Assembly: GCF_029277985.1 (NCBI RefSeq)
Contig: NZ_CP119546.1
Span: forward strand, 2,666,001-2,730,000
Source of the DNA: Providencia stuartii
Lineage (GTDB): Bacteria > Pseudomonadota > Gammaproteobacteria > Enterobacterales > Enterobacteriaceae
Direction of reading: 5' to 3'
DNA length: 64,000 nucleotides
Of this stretch, positions 21,258 to 30,965 are shown one piece after another. The position numbers and the translations under genes are program-made. The notes beneath the pieces are model-generated. The model ran no database searches, was not told the DNA's origin, and worked only from the letters and a program-made list of their open reading frames with translations. The number at the start of each line of letters is the position of its first letter. Position 1 is the stretch's first letter.

Positions 21258-22127
21258 ATGTGGCAAGCAATGTATCGTTTATTAAGCGAACACTTGGGTG
21301 AAGCAGAACTTCATAACAAAGAGATCCTGTCTGGAGGAGACATTCATCACACGATGAAAATCGATTATGGTGAACATACCATTTTCGTCAAACAGAACCT
21401 GCGTGAATTTTTGCCTTTGTTTAAACAAGAAGCTGAGCAGCTTGAGATGCTTGCCAAAAGCAATACTATCACCGTGCCAAAAGTCTACGGCGTCGGGAGT
21501 AATAAACACCATAGCTTCCTGCTACTCGAATATTTTCCGTTGAAAAAATTTGATGCAACCAATGCATGGCGCTTTGGTCAACAATTAGCACAACTTCACC
21601 AATGGGAAGAGCAGCCTAGTTATGGTTTTGACTTTGACACCATGTTAGGGACCATCACTCAGCCAAACGGATGGGAAAAGCGTTGGAACTCGTTTTTTGC
21701 TGAAAAACGCATTGGCCTACAATTACAACTTGCAGCAGAAAAAGGTATGGTATTTGGTGATATTCAACAAATCGTTGATATTGTCAGAAAACGCCTTGCA
21801 GGACATCAGCCTCAACCCTCATTGTTACACGGTGATTTATGGCCCGCCAATTGCGCTATTACCTTGGAGCAAAACGGTATTTTATATGATCCCGCTTGTT
21901 ATTGGGGGGATAGAGAATGTGATATCGCAATGTTACCGCTGTATCAAGAATTACCAATCCAGATTATAGATGGCTATCAAAGTGTTTGGCCATTACCAAG
22001 CGGTTTTCTCGATAGGCAGCCCCTTTATCAACTGTACTATTTACTTTGTCAGTCAAACATATTTGGGCTTGAAAAGAGCTACTTGCATGCTCGAACGATT
22101 ACCGATGAGTTACTTGGTGAAAAGTAA
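21258..22127 (+). CDS. yniA: Fructosamine kinase family protein YniA
   Basis: 289 residues of the fructosamine-3-kinase/APH fold. LLHGDLWPANCAI is the catalytic loop with its Asp, and LYDPACYWGDRECDIAM is the metal-binding DPA/DxE segment. The N-terminus SGGDIHHTMKI is the nucleotide loop. Family members phosphorylate sugars attached to amines, marking them for removal; the E. coli protein is poorly characterised. It is the first of a yniA-yniB-hxpB-ydjM-tcyP block in E. coli order. Confidence 0.92.
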   Translation: MWQAMYRLLSEHLGEAELHNKEILSGGDIHHTMKIDYGEHTIFVKQNLREFLPLFKQEAEQLEMLAKSNTITVPKVYGVGSNKHHSFLLLEYFPLKKFDATNAWRFGQQLAQLHQWEEQPSYGFDFDTMLGTITQPNGWEKRWNSFFAEKRIGLQLQLAAEKGMVFGDIQQIVDIVRKRLAGHQPQPSLLHGDLWPANCAITLEQNGILYDPACYWGDRECDIAMLPLYQELPIQIIDGYQSVWPLPSGFLDRQPLYQLYYLLCQSNIFGLEKSYLHARTITDELLGEK

Positions 22128-22169
22128 CGACGTGTTTTGGCCCAGTTTTGTTTGACTGGGCCTGACTGA

Positions 22170-22709
22170 TTACCAATTCAAAAATTTTAACGCGAAATAA
22201 ATTGCGACACCTAACACGATCGGCCAAAAATACAGAATAAAGAACTGAGTAAAAATGGTATGACGAGGGATCGTAACCTTGGCTTCCAATTCCTCTTTCG
22301 AAACGTCGTTACCTTTCGCCTTTTCTAAAATCACATGGTCTTCAATACTTTCACGAATAAACTTAATTTGTCGATACATTCGTAGGCCCGACGCACTTAG
22401 CGCTATACCAACAAAGATAAAAATAAAAATGATTATAAAACCGATATTCGCCCCGACAAACCCTTCAGAGACTCGGGGAATGGGAGAGTTATGCCAAAAC
22501 AGATTGAGAAATGGTGTACTTTGACGGGTCATTTCAGCCATTAATTTAATAAAATCATTGGCGACCGCGTTAATTCCCTCACCTTCCAGCCCTTTTATTG
22601 CTGCAAGTTTGATGAGTGAAGCTAAGGTAGAAAGCAATGCTACAAGAAAAACAATCCAACCGAGAATACGTTTGCCGATTGCGACATAACTTGCAGTCTG
22701 GTAATTCAT
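22170..22709 (-). CDS. yniB: YniB family inner membrane protein
   Basis: 179 residues with three clear hydrophobic segments (about 15-35, 88-108 and 152-172). The sequence from MNYQTASYVAIGKRILGWIVF to the C-terminal FALKFLNW matches the YniB family. Function is unknown. It is convergent with yniA and divergent from hxpB, the same arrangement as in E. coli. Confidence 0.9.
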   Translation of the reverse strand: MNYQTASYVAIGKRILGWIVFLVALLSTLASLIKLAAIKGLEGEGINAVANDFIKLMAEMTRQSTPFLNLFWHNSPIPRVSEGFVGANIGFIIIFIFIFVGIALSASGLRMYRQIKFIRESIEDHVILEKAKGNDVSKEELEAKVTIPRHTIFTQFFILYFWPIVLGVAIYFALKFLNW

Positions 22710-23033
22710 TATTAACCCTCAAAAAATTTTTTTTATAACTAATCATAACTGAATTTTCATAAACCCACCAAATTTACAACACTGAATAATAGTGTTCCGA
22801 CTATTTTCAGATTTTTTAACTTGTTATTTATTAAGGCTATTAACAAAGATCCCCGTTCTGATATATATAATCAAGTAATGACTTGCTACAATATCTCGTC
22901 ACACGAAAGGGCTAAGCATTTCAAGTTGTATGCCACTCATTAACCAAGTGACCAGTGAAATCAATCCATCATTTCACTGCATACAACGGATTGAAGCATG
23001 GCAAGGTCACACATACATGAATGGAGTTTTGAC
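22710..23033. other. Divergent promoter region yniB / hxpB
   Basis: About 320 bases without a gene. It carries the promoters of both neighbours. No known operator or strong hairpin was recognised. Confidence 0.45.
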
Positions 23034-23699
23034 ATGTACCATAATTTAACCATCCAATCTGTTATTTTTGATATGGATGGCTTGCTGATTGATTCTGAGC
23101 CTTTTTGGGCACAGGGAGAGCGAGAGGTGTTTTCTCAGTTAGGCATCGACTTGTCTATTGCCGATAAATTACCTGATACTCTCGGTTTACGTATCGACCA
23201 TGTTGTAGAGCTTTGGTACCACGCTTCTCCATGGCAAGGCCATAGCCTCAAAGAAGTTGAGCAAATGATTATTGACCGTGTCATTGGATTAGTTGAGGAA
23301 CAACGTCCTCTCCTACCTGGTGTGCATCATGCCCTTGAACTGTGCCGTTCAATGGATCTCAATATCGCGCTCGCTTCAGCATCCCCACTCTATATGCTGG
23401 AAAAAGTCTTAAACTTATTTGATATTCGCGATTATTTTTCTGCGGTCGTCTCTGCTGCTGATTTACCTCACAGCAAACCACACCCAGAAGTTTATCTGAA
23501 TGCCGCAGCGTTGTTAGACACCAAGCCTATTCATTGTGTGTCATTAGAAGATTCCTTTAATGGCATGATTGCCGCTAAAGCAGCACGGATGCGCTCGATC
23601 GTCGTACCCGATAAACAACATTTTAATGACCCGCGTTGGGGCCTCGCTGATGTTAAGCTATCTTCACTCAATGAATTAACTGAAAAACATTTGCGTTAA
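23034..23699 (+). CDS. hxpB: Hexitol phosphatase HxpB (YniC), HAD family
   Basis: 221 residues. The HAD motif I is FDMDGLLIDSEP with the nucleophilic Asp; motif II is ALASASPL, the Lys is in SKPHPEVYL, and motif III is SLEDSFNGMIAAKAA. From PDTLGLRID to RMRSIVVP the protein tracks E. coli HxpB, which removes phosphate from 2-deoxyglucose 6-phosphate and hexitol phosphates. I chose the ATG at 23034 because TGGAG precedes it; the longer frame adds 12 unrelated residues. Confidence 0.92.
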   Translation: MYHNLTIQSVIFDMDGLLIDSEPFWAQGEREVFSQLGIDLSIADKLPDTLGLRIDHVVELWYHASPWQGHSLKEVEQMIIDRVIGLVEEQRPLLPGVHHALELCRSMDLNIALASASPLYMLEKVLNLFDIRDYFSAVVSAADLPHSKPHPEVYLNAAALLDTKPIHCVSLEDSFNGMIAAKAARMRSIVVPDKQHFNDPRWGLADVKLSSLNELTEKHLR

Positions 23700-23855
23700 T
23701 TTTTATTCATTTCTTTTTTTATCTAATCCCTATCATTTTTTGATAGGGATATTACGAAAAAGTATAAAGCTCTGATGTTATTCGCTAATAAATAAGCGTT
23801 TTTTTCGCTACTCACCTATCATATTCCTTGTAAACACTTTATACTTCCCGCCTAA

Positions 23856-23871
23856 CTGTATAGATAAACAG
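23856..23871 (+). promoter_or_regulatory. LexA box before ydjM
   Basis: CTGTATAGATAAACAG fits the SOS box pattern CTGT-N8-ACAG exactly. It lies 18 bases before the ydjM start, just after a TATACT -10-like element at 23841-23846. LexA repression of ydjM is known in E. coli. Confidence 0.88.
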
Positions 23872-23888
23872 ATGGTAATTTATCCACC

Positions 23889-24464
23889 ATGACTGCTGAA
23901 GGGCACCTGCTATTTTCTGTCGCCTCATTAATAATGGCACATAAGCTAGAAATCACGACTGAGCTTGCTCAAGGTGACTGGCTACATATGGTGCCAGGCG
24001 TTCTGCTGGGTGCCTTATTGCCAGATATCGATCACCCTTCTTCTATTCCTGGGCGGCTATTAAGGATCTTATCAATACCGATTTCTAAATTATGCGGACA
24101 CCGTGGATTCACGCATAGCTTGATTGCTTGGCTACTATTAATGATCGCCTGCTACCAGTGGTTACCATCACAATGGGCTATCCCGAATGATTTACTGCAA
24201 GCATTTTTACTCGGTTATATCAGCCACTTAATTGCAGATATACTAACGCCTTCTGGAGTGCCATTCCTATGGCCACTGCCGTTGCGTTTTTGCCTGCCAC
24301 TACTGCGTAGTAAGTCAAATAAACGGGCTGAGCGCTTTGTTGCTATTGCATTGACGGTTTGTGCTTGCCTTCTACCTGCTGGCTACAACTTTGATCTGCA
24401 CTCACAATTTGATAGCGTCATAAAATATATTCATAATCAAATAGATACATACTTACCTACCTAA
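23889..24464 (+). CDS. ydjM: LexA-regulated inner membrane hydrolase YdjM
   Basis: 191 residues with about four membrane segments. It belongs to the YdjM/YbcI metal-dependent hydrolase family: MTAEGHLLFSVA at the start, then GALLPDIDHPSSIPGR, GHRGFTHSLIAWLL and SHLIADILTPSGVPFLWP, which supply the conserved His and Asp residues. The physiological substrate is unknown. In E. coli it belongs to the SOS regulon, and here a perfect LexA box sits directly upstream. Confidence 0.9.
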   Translation: MTAEGHLLFSVASLIMAHKLEITTELAQGDWLHMVPGVLLGALLPDIDHPSSIPGRLLRILSIPISKLCGHRGFTHSLIAWLLLMIACYQWLPSQWAIPNDLLQAFLLGYISHLIADILTPSGVPFLWPLPLRFCLPLLRSKSNKRAERFVAIALTVCACLLPAGYNFDLHSQFDSVIKYIHNQIDTYLPT

Positions 24465-24643
24465 TCAATCGTTTTGTAATATACTGTAAGTATCAATCTT
24501 TATATGTTATTACTTTTCATTATAAGAATTGTATTTTATCTACTGTTAACATATAACCAGTTGTTAGGATAAGCTAATCCCTTATAACCTTTAAGGTTTA
24601 CAGTGCTAATAACATAATTCAAAAACTGCGATTGGAGTTCGGA

Positions 24644-26035
24644 ATGAATATTCCTTTAATAATTAATGTGCTCATCTTTGTAGCACTGCTTATACTGCTA
24701 GCAAAATTAGGGGCAAAGGGCTGGAGTCTATCTAAAAAAGTTTTATTAGGCTTGGTTTTCGGTGTTGCTTATGGTGTAGCGCTACACTATGTGTATGGTA
24801 CTGGTCACCAAACGCTGAAGGATTCCATTCTCTGGTTTAATATCGTCGGTAATGGTTATGTGCAATTATTACAAATGGTTATTATGCCATTAGTATTTGC
24901 CTCAATACTCAGCGCTGTTGCACGCCTACACAAGGCTTCCTCTTTGGGAAAAATTAGTTTTTTAACGATTGGTACACTACTATTAACGACAGCCATTGCC
25001 GCACTGATTGGTATTTTGATGGCTAATCTGTTTGGCTTAACGGCCGAAGGTTTGGTTCAAGGCCAGCAAGAAACCGCACGTCTTGATGCGATTCAAAATA
25101 ACTATGTCGGTAAAGTATCCGATCTAGCTGTTCCACAGTTAATTTTATCCTTTATTCCAAAAAATCCATTTGCTGATCTGACTGGGGCTAGCCCAACGTC
25201 AATTATTAGCGTCGTGATTTTTGCAGCCTTCTTAGGTGTCGCTGCCTTACAATTATTCAAAGATGACCAAGAGCGTGGTGAGAAAGCATTAGCGGCTATC
25301 GATGTGTTACAAGCTTGGGCGATGAAACTGGTTCGTTTAGTGATGCGTTTAACACCGTATGGTGTAATGGCACTAATGATAAAAGTTGTCGCAAGCTCTA
25401 ACTTATCCGATATCATCAACTTAGGTACTTTTGTTATTGCCTCTTATGTCGCAATCGGATTAATGTTTATTATCCACGGTATTTTCATTGCGGTAACTGG
25501 CCTAAGCCCGATTAAATTTTTCAAAAAAGCAGGTCCAGTATTAACGTTCGCTTTCACAAGCCGTTCTAGTGCAGCGAGTATTCCATTAAATATTGAGACG
25601 CAAACTCGCCGTTTTGGTGTGCCAGAGTCTATCGCTAGCTTTTCCGCTTCCTTTGGTGCCACTATCGGCCAAAACGGTTGTGCAGGTATTTATCCTGCGA
25701 TGTTGGCGGTAATGGTTGCGCCAACAATGGGAATTAACCCATTTGATCCTCTATGGATTGCCACCTTGGTTGGTATCGTCACAATCAGTTCCGCTGGGGT
25801 TGCGGGTGTTGGTGGTGGTGCAACATTTGCGGCATTAATTGTATTGCCAGCGATGGGTCTCCCCGTCACGCTTGTAGCATTATTGATTTCCGTTGAACCA
25901 TTGATTGATATGGGCCGTACCGCATTAAACGTGAGCGGTTCAATGACTGCGGGTACCGTAACCAGTCAGTTAATGGGTGAAACCAACAAAACAATTTATA
26001 ACCAAGAAGAGGATGGCGAACTAAAACACGTCTAA
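24644..26035 (+). CDS. tcyP: L-cystine symporter TcyP
   Basis: 463 residues, the same length as E. coli TcyP (YdjN). It is a dicarboxylate/amino acid:cation symporter family member. [18 protein letters not shown] helices, the HP1 region [16 protein letters not shown], the [17 protein letters not shown] helix and [23 protein letters not shown] are visible. It imports cystine at the inner membrane. I chose ATG at 24644, behind TTGGAG, as it gives the standard N-terminus [10 protein letters not shown] clear terminator follows. Confidence 0.95.
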   Translation: MNIPLIINVLIFVALLILLAKLGAKGWSLSKKVLLGLVFGVAYGVALHYVYGTGHQTLKDSILWFNIVGNGYVQLLQMVIMPLVFASILSAVARLHKASSLGKISFLTIGTLLLTTAIAALIGILMANLFGLTAEGLVQGQQETARLDAIQNNYVGKVSDLAVPQLILSFIPKNPFADLTGASPTSIISVVIFAAFLGVAALQLFKDDQERGEKALAAIDVLQAWAMKLVRLVMRLTPYGVMALMIKVVASSNLSDIINLGTFVIASYVAIGLMFIIHGIFIAVTGLSPIKFFKKAGPVLTFAFTSRSSAASIPLNIETQTRRFGVPESIASFSASFGATIGQNGCAGIYPAMLAVMVAPTMGINPFDPLWIATLVGIVTISSAGVAGVGGGATFAALIVLPAMGLPVTLVALLISVEPLIDMGRTALNVSGSMTAGTVTSQLMGETNKTIYNQEEDGELKHV

Positions 26036-26094
26036 TCTTCGCTCATGATTAACTGCTCACCGTCCTATCGGGCTCGGTTAGTAAAATAACAATC

Positions 26095-26131
26095 ACACCC
26101 TGTGAGTCTTAGGCTGACAGGGTGTTTTTTT
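26095..26131 (+). terminator. Terminator after tcyP
   Basis: ACACCCTGT and ACAGGGTGT form a 9-bp stem with a 13-base loop and are followed by a run of T, about 60 bases after the tcyP stop. Confidence 0.88.
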
Positions 26132-26327
26132 ATCTCACGCCTTTAATTAAATTTATTTATCGTATGGATAACGATAAATTTCAGTGTTTAATTCTAAAAT
26201 ACCTTGCCAATAGTCAATAGTACGTAAGATAATAGCGGCTGAGTAACGATTCTAGGCTATCTGCCTATGTTACGTCAGCCCGTGTTCTGCGGGTCACCAT
26301 CATCAATATTTTTTAGTGATTTTATAT

Positions 26328-26714
26328 ATGACCAATATTCATATACTAAAAACTGATCCTGAAAATAACCCATGTGTAAGTTGCGGTGCATGTTGCGCTT
26401 ATTTTCGCGTCTCTTTCTATTGGGCTGAGAGTGAAAGTGGTGGTGGGTTAGTCCCTCAAGAGTTAACTGAGCAAATCACCCCCTTTATGAGTGCAATGAA
26501 AGGGACGAACCAAAAACACAATACGCGCTGCACCGCATTGACAGGTACCATTGGCGAATGTGTCTCTTGCTCAATTTACACACAACGACCAACGCCTTGC
26601 CGCGAGTTTGAACAATCATGGTTATCAGGAGTTCACAATGAAGCTTGTGACCGAGCTCGAGCAGCCCATGGCCTTCCGCCTTTAGAACCTCACTTGCCAC
26701 AGATCGCGTGTTAA
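26328..26714 (+). CDS. YkgJ family cysteine cluster protein
   Basis: 128 residues with nine Cys. The N-terminal [17 protein letters not shown] and the later [21 protein letters not shown] form the CxxCxxCC plus CxxC/C clusters of the YkgJ/YcgN family, thought to bind a zinc or iron-sulfur centre. Function is unknown. I start it at the ATG (26328); an in-frame GTG lies four codons upstream, and neither has a strong ribosome-binding site. Confidence 0.88.
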   Translation: MTNIHILKTDPENNPCVSCGACCAYFRVSFYWAESESGGGLVPQELTEQITPFMSAMKGTNQKHNTRCTALTGTIGECVSCSIYTQRPTPCREFEQSWLSGVHNEACDRARAAHGLPPLEPHLPQIAC

Positions 26715-27019
26715 CCGTCTATGACCCAGGTCACTCTGGGTTATCTCTTTGAATCCATTGATGATACATCTTACTTCAATGAAGAAATTGAGCTTATTCA
26801 TCTCAATAGATTAATCGAATAACAATGAAAAATGGTCATCTCCTTTAGCCACATCCCCTCTTCTTTGATGCCTCTGAATGATATTCAGATCGACTGTTTA
26901 TCTAACGTTAATCAACATAACCCGAATGGGTTATGTTGAGGATTTAAATGGCTTCCAAGGACTATTTCTTTGTTTTGCGGATGTTAAAGCGTTATCTACG
27001 CAAAAAAACGCTAATATGT
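26715..27019. other. Gap between convergent genes, with two hairpins
   Basis: About 300 bases. ACCCAG/CTGGGT at 26724-26741 is a short hairpin followed by a T-rich stretch and may end the ykgJ-type transcript. A longer perfect inverted repeat lies at 26913-26938. No gene is seen. Confidence 0.5.
26913..26938. repeat. Perfect 11-bp inverted repeat
   Basis: CAACATAACCC and GGGTTATGTTG are separated by GAAT. There is no T tract on either side, so it is not a standard terminator. It sits between convergent genes. Confidence 0.7.
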
Positions 27020-28030
27020 TTATTCTTCCCTTAACTCTGTCATGGCTTCCATTGCTAATTCAAATGAATATAAGCGAGCCTGATGGTCAAAAATTTGCCC
27101 ATTAACCATGATTTCATCGGCCTGAGTTTGCCGCAATATAGACGCTATCCCATGACGAACTTTCGCCTTATCTCCTACCAATGACATCCCTAGGGCTTGC
27201 TGCACACCCAATTGCTCGGCTGGAGACCAAATTTTATCCATATCTTGAACAGGTGGTGGCAATTGAGCAGGCTGTCCTCTACGCAACATAACAAAAGCTT
27301 GCTGCATTGATGTAAATAAAAATTCAGCATCACGCACCGTATCAGCTGCAATTATATTGATACAAACCATTGCATAAGGCTTTTCAAGCCTTGCTGAAGG
27401 TTGAAAGTTTTCACGGTATACATGCAGTGCCTGTAGTAACAAATCAGGTGCGAAATGTGATGCAAAGGCGAAAGGTAAGCCCATCTGAGCAGCAAGCTGT
27501 GCGCTGTATAAACTTGAACCTAATAACCAAACTGGAATTTTTTCGCCATAACCGGGAACAGGCCTAACAGGTGGGTTAGGATCTATTGCATCAAACCAAT
27601 TGACTAATTCAGCCACATCTCGCGGAAAATTATCAATATCCTGACTCATGTGCCGACGTAGTGCCCTCATGGTCTGTTGATCGCTTCCCGGAGCACGCCC
27701 TAGTCCTAAATCTATTCGATTTGGATATAAGGTATTCAATGTTCCAAATTGCTCAGCAATCACCAGAGGTGAATGGTTAGGTAGCATAACGCCTCCCGAA
27801 CCTACACGTAACCTTGTGGTATTCGCAGCAAGATAGCCAATCAGCACTGATGTGGCAGCACTTGCTATCCCAGTCATATTATGATGTTCCGCTAACCAAT
27901 ATCGATGATAGCCGAGTTTTTCAGCTAATTGAGCTAAATCGAGAGAATGAGAAAAGGCTTCCTTAGCGGTAGCACCTTGAGGGATAGGCGCAAGATCTAA
28001 CACGGAAAAAGGCATATTGATATCAGACAT
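27020..28030 (-). CDS. LLM-class flavin-dependent oxidoreductase (YhbW-like)
   Basis: 336 residues, the bacterial luciferase-like monooxygenase fold. The N-terminal [19 protein letters not shown], the motif [20 protein letters not shown], and [23 protein letters not shown] followed by [14 protein letters not shown] are characteristic of the YhbW/MsnO8 group. Such enzymes use reduced FMN and oxygen on unknown substrates. It is a lone gene. Confidence in the family is high, in the reaction low. Confidence 0.9.
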   Translation of the reverse strand: MSDINMPFSVLDLAPIPQGATAKEAFSHSLDLAQLAEKLGYHRYWLAEHHNMTGIASAATSVLIGYLAANTTRLRVGSGGVMLPNHSPLVIAEQFGTLNTLYPNRIDLGLGRAPGSDQQTMRALRRHMSQDIDNFPRDVAELVNWFDAIDPNPPVRPVPGYGEKIPVWLLGSSLYSAQLAAQMGLPFAFASHFAPDLLLQALHVYRENFQPSARLEKPYAMVCINIIAADTVRDAEFLFTSMQQAFVMLRRGQPAQLPPPVQDMDKIWSPAEQLGVQQALGMSLVGDKAKVRHGIASILRQTQADEIMVNGQIFDHQARLYSFELAMEAMTELREE

Positions 28031-28318
28031 AATGACTCACTTTGTTATCATTTTGTTCGTTATACAACATGCTAATCGATTACTCTCTCACCTGCCAGTC
28101 ACTCTGTTTCCTACAGCACAAGTGATGCTATCTCGCTATACTAATACCCCATAATAAAGCCTTAATTGACTCTGCTATTTGTGTTAGGAAGCTAAATAAG
28201 TAGAAAATATGGAAAAAGTGCAGCAATTGTGAAGCTTCAGTCAAAGCAGGTAAAACCGATTGCGGTAAAAAACCAATTCATTGATTATTCAAATCAGTGC
28301 AAATAAGAGGATATATCA

Positions 28319-28633
28319 ATGACAAAATTAAATTCTGGTTTACTTGCTATCATATTGATGTCAATTGGATTTTCGGCTGCTGCTAATGGCCCTAATAATA
28401 AAGTGCCACGCAGCCATATAGGGAATCACCCTAATATGCTATTCAGTGTGACTCAACAGACAACAACCCCAAATGAAACATTGAAAAAACTTGCTAATGA
28501 TGCACCCAAAGTGGCAGAAGGTAAACGTTACATGGTTAAAATGAGCATTGTAGAAATGCCTGAGTATGCCCCCATGAGACGAGGTGCAGCACCGCAACCG
28601 GACAATGCAGCTACAACGACTCCAGCACAATAG
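28319..28633 (+). CDS. Small secreted hypothetical protein
   Basis: 104 residues. A signal peptide of about 22 residues ends near FSAAA, and the mature part has a lysine-rich middle (GKRYMVKMSIVEMPEYAPMRRG) and a Pro/Ala/Thr tail. AGAGGA precedes the ATG. I do not recognise the family. A terminator about 125 bases downstream ends the transcript. Confidence 0.65.
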   Translation: MTKLNSGLLAIILMSIGFSAAANGPNNKVPRSHIGNHPNMLFSVTQQTTTPNETLKKLANDAPKVAEGKRYMVKMSIVEMPEYAPMRRGAAPQPDNAATTTPAQ

Positions 28634-28757
28634 TTTTTTAAGATAAAATACCTCATAGGTATTACCTTTTAGACTAATACGCAGAATCAAATAGCATCTC
28701 TTGCAAATGTTCGTTATCTTAAGCGAATAACAAGTAGATCTATTAATCCTACGAATT

Positions 28758-28783
28758 GCCTCTATTTATAGAGGCTTTTTTTT
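28758..28783 (+). terminator. Intrinsic terminator
   Basis: GCCTCTA-TTTA-TAGAGGC followed by eight T. It lies 124 bases past the secreted-protein gene, leaving an unusually long 3' untranslated region. Confidence 0.85.
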
Positions 28784-28903
28784 ATCCTAATTAAATTTAG
28801 TCTAAAACTAGTAAATTTCCTTATTTATTTCTAATCTTAATAAGCAACAAACAGTATTGTGTAGACTTGAGTATCTATTTTTATACAACCGTTGGAGCAA
28901 ATC

Positions 28904-29095
28904 ATGGGTTATTTCGAACTGAAAAAATCGACAAAAGATACGGCTCAGCCATACTATTTTGTTCTTAAAGCTGCAAATCATGAAATCATCGCAAGTAGCG
29001 AGATGTATTCGACGAAGCAAGCTGCATTAAAAGGAATTGCATCTGTTCAAAAAAATGCCGTAACAGAGGAAATCAAAGATCTCACCGCTTCATAG
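28904..29095 (+). CDS. YegP family protein (single DUF1508 repeat)
   Basis: 63 residues: MGYFELKKS, then PYYFVLKAANHEIIASSEMYSTKQAALKGIASVQKNA, the DUF1508/YegP repeat. E. coli YegP carries two such repeats; here there is one. The function is unknown. The ATG follows TTGGAG at good spacing, so the earlier TTG frame is not needed. A hairpin follows at 29128-29155. Confidence 0.88.
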   Translation: MGYFELKKSTKDTAQPYYFVLKAANHEIIASSEMYSTKQAALKGIASVQKNAVTEEIKDLTAS

Positions 29096-29127
29096 CGTCA
29101 AAAAAGGTTTTTCGACTTAACGGCTGA

Positions 29128-29155
29128 AACGCCTTGTGAACCTACGAGGCGTTTT
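29128..29155 (+). terminator. Terminator after the YegP-like gene
   Basis: AACGCCT and AGGCGTT pair across a 12-base loop and are followed by TTT, 33 bases after the stop. Confidence 0.7.
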
Positions 29156-29492
29156 ATGCGCAACTCGCCTAATAAAGCACACTCATTCAGTCACAACAAA
29201 GACTCATCGTACAGGGGTAATAAAAGGATTCTGATATCACCAACCGAAATTGCCATGACTTTGTTATGTCAGAAAAGTGTTCACCTTCAAAAGCCATTGA
29301 TGTCATTGCTTCTGGAAATAACGTCATAATAGCCATAGCTGAAATCGCGCTTTCCTATTATCAGATCCCTCCAATGCATCTATCCAGTCAGTTTCCAGCA
29401 GCGATAATAAAATACCACTTCACTGACAGAGATAATCTCCATGTAACGTTATAAATAGTCACACACGATCACTTGCCACAGCGATAAGAATT

Positions 29493-29518
29493 AAAGCCCT
29501 AATGATGATAAGGGCTTT
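29493..29518. terminator. Hairpin downstream of the lipoprotein gene
   Basis: AAAGCCCT and AGGGCTTT form an 8-bp stem around 10 bases, about 45 bases beyond the 3' end of the minus-strand lipoprotein gene. A and T flanks would suit termination on either strand. Confidence 0.6.
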
Positions 29519-29562
29519 GTGATAAACTTCACTGAACCTACACTTTATAATGCAAGAAACGT

Positions 29563-29916
29563 TTACGACTGCCAAAAATAATCGTTTTTTTCTTGCCAGC
29601 CTTTACGTTTCATACAACGAACATATTCTTGACGACGACTCTCTTTATTAACATCTAAAACATAGCTCTCTGTCTTCGGTACTTTCTCTTCATAAGTTTT
29701 TTCTTTACCGCATTCATCGTCTTTCTTGCACTTTTTTGAAATGGTTTCATACACAGTGTGCTGGGCGACTTCGTTACGAACGGGAAATCGTTTAAAGGCA
29801 TCAAATTCACATTGTGAATCCGCCTCCTGATATGTCCATTCAGATAAACCTACGGGTTCCCATTTTGACGTGCAGGCAAATAACAACAAACACATCAACA
29901 TAACGGTTAATTTCAA
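29563..29916 (-). CDS. Small lipoprotein of unknown function
   Basis: 117 residues. A short signal peptide ends in the lipobox LLLFAC, so Cys15 should be lipidated. The mature part is charged, with five further Cys (SQCEFDAF, KKCKKDDECGK, YVRCMKRKGW). The start is a TTG preceded by AGGAA at 7 bases; the next in-frame ATG would leave too short a signal peptide. The C-terminal RRQEYVRCMKRKGWQ resembles many small enterobacterial lipoproteins, but I cannot name the family. Confidence 0.7.
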   Translation of the reverse strand: MKLTVMLMCLLLFACTSKWEPVGLSEWTYQEADSQCEFDAFKRFPVRNEVAQHTVYETISKKCKKDDECGKEKTYEEKVPKTESYVLDVNKESRRQEYVRCMKRKGWQEKNDYFWQS

Positions 29917-30032
29917 TATCTTATTCCTATGCTTGTCTTAATATAAAAATACGCTAATCACTACTTATAATAAATAAGGAGACCGACATTCCATATGTTA
30001 TAATCTTTTCATCACAACGATTGGAGGATGCT

Positions 30033-30209
30033 ATGCAACACTATAAAAATATCGTTAAACACGTCGATTCGCTATTAGAAGAGAATTCGATCCCTAATAT
30101 GAATGCGTTACTTATGCAACTTTCCCACGATGAATTGTTAACACAAGAGCAACGCTTCGAACAACAGCAACGCTTAAGAAACGCAATTTTTAAACATCAT
30201 GAATCGTAA
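30033..30209 (+). CDS. DUF2526 family protein (YdcY-like)
   Basis: 58 residues. HVDSLLEENSIPNMNALLMQLSHDELLTQEQRFEQQQRLRNAIFKHH resembles E. coli YdcY, including the QQQRLR-AI-H segment, though it is shorter at the C-terminus. The function is unknown. The ATG is preceded by TTGGAGGAT. Confidence 0.75.
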   Translation: MQHYKNIVKHVDSLLEENSIPNMNALLMQLSHDELLTQEQRFEQQQRLRNAIFKHHES

Positions 30210-30965
30210 AGCCAATGTGATGAGTATAAAATAAAACATTTATTACCCATCACATGCTTAATCGAATTTTGTCTAATTAAATTGGTCATGTCAATATATA
30301 GCATCAATTACGCTAAATATATAATCGATTGTTTAAATTAAATCAGTTTATTAATATCAGTGTATATTAAAAACAATAATAATTATTTTATTTATTCGTC
30401 ATTTCAGCGCGGCTTTGTCTCTATAAATAATCATAAATAACTGTTCCCTTAAACTCTCACTCTTTATTTTACTTGCTTATCAACCTCTAACTTGATTAGC
30501 TTACCTATTTAAATTCAACAAGTTATAGTGATGATAGGTTTTATTTTAAACAACCCTGAACACCCCCAATAATAACACCCTATATAGTAAGGCAATTCTC
30601 TAAAAATTAAACACATAAAAACCATTAGCACCTTTAAATTCAAAAAAAACATCTAGCATTAGCTATTTTTGAAATTTAATTATCAACAATTAAATAATCA
30701 ATAGATTGTATATGAGAATTTTTATGTTCATTTTTAAAAGTAACCGTACTATTTTTATTCATTTACGCCTAACTCACCTCAATAGCATTTTACTTGATGA
30801 CAAGAACCCTTCTTTTCATATGCAGGATAAAGTGTGATGATTGTCATAGCGCGATCATGAGTTTGAAAATAGGCAGTGGAGAGACGTTTTTGAGAAGGGA
30901 ATCGGCTTATATTGTCAAAAATATAAACCTTGTCGCTATCGTCACGACAAGGTTAACGCGGTTAA
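30210..30965. other. AT-rich gene-free stretch
   Basis: About 750 bases, very AT-rich up to 30760. Short frames occur but none has a ribosome-binding site or a recognisable protein. The only clear element is the terminator hairpin at 30926-30954. Confidence 0.6.
30926..30954 (-). terminator. Terminator of the permease-hydrolase operon
   Basis: AACCTTGTCG and CGACAAGGTT form a perfect 10-bp stem with a 9-base loop, 11 bases after the last stop. On the minus strand it is followed by TATATTTTTG. Confidence 0.82.

Noticed and set aside
29266..29454. 62-codon plus-strand frame MSEKCSPSKAIDV
   Set aside because: No ribosome-binding site, no recognisable family and only chance-level length in AT-rich DNA.
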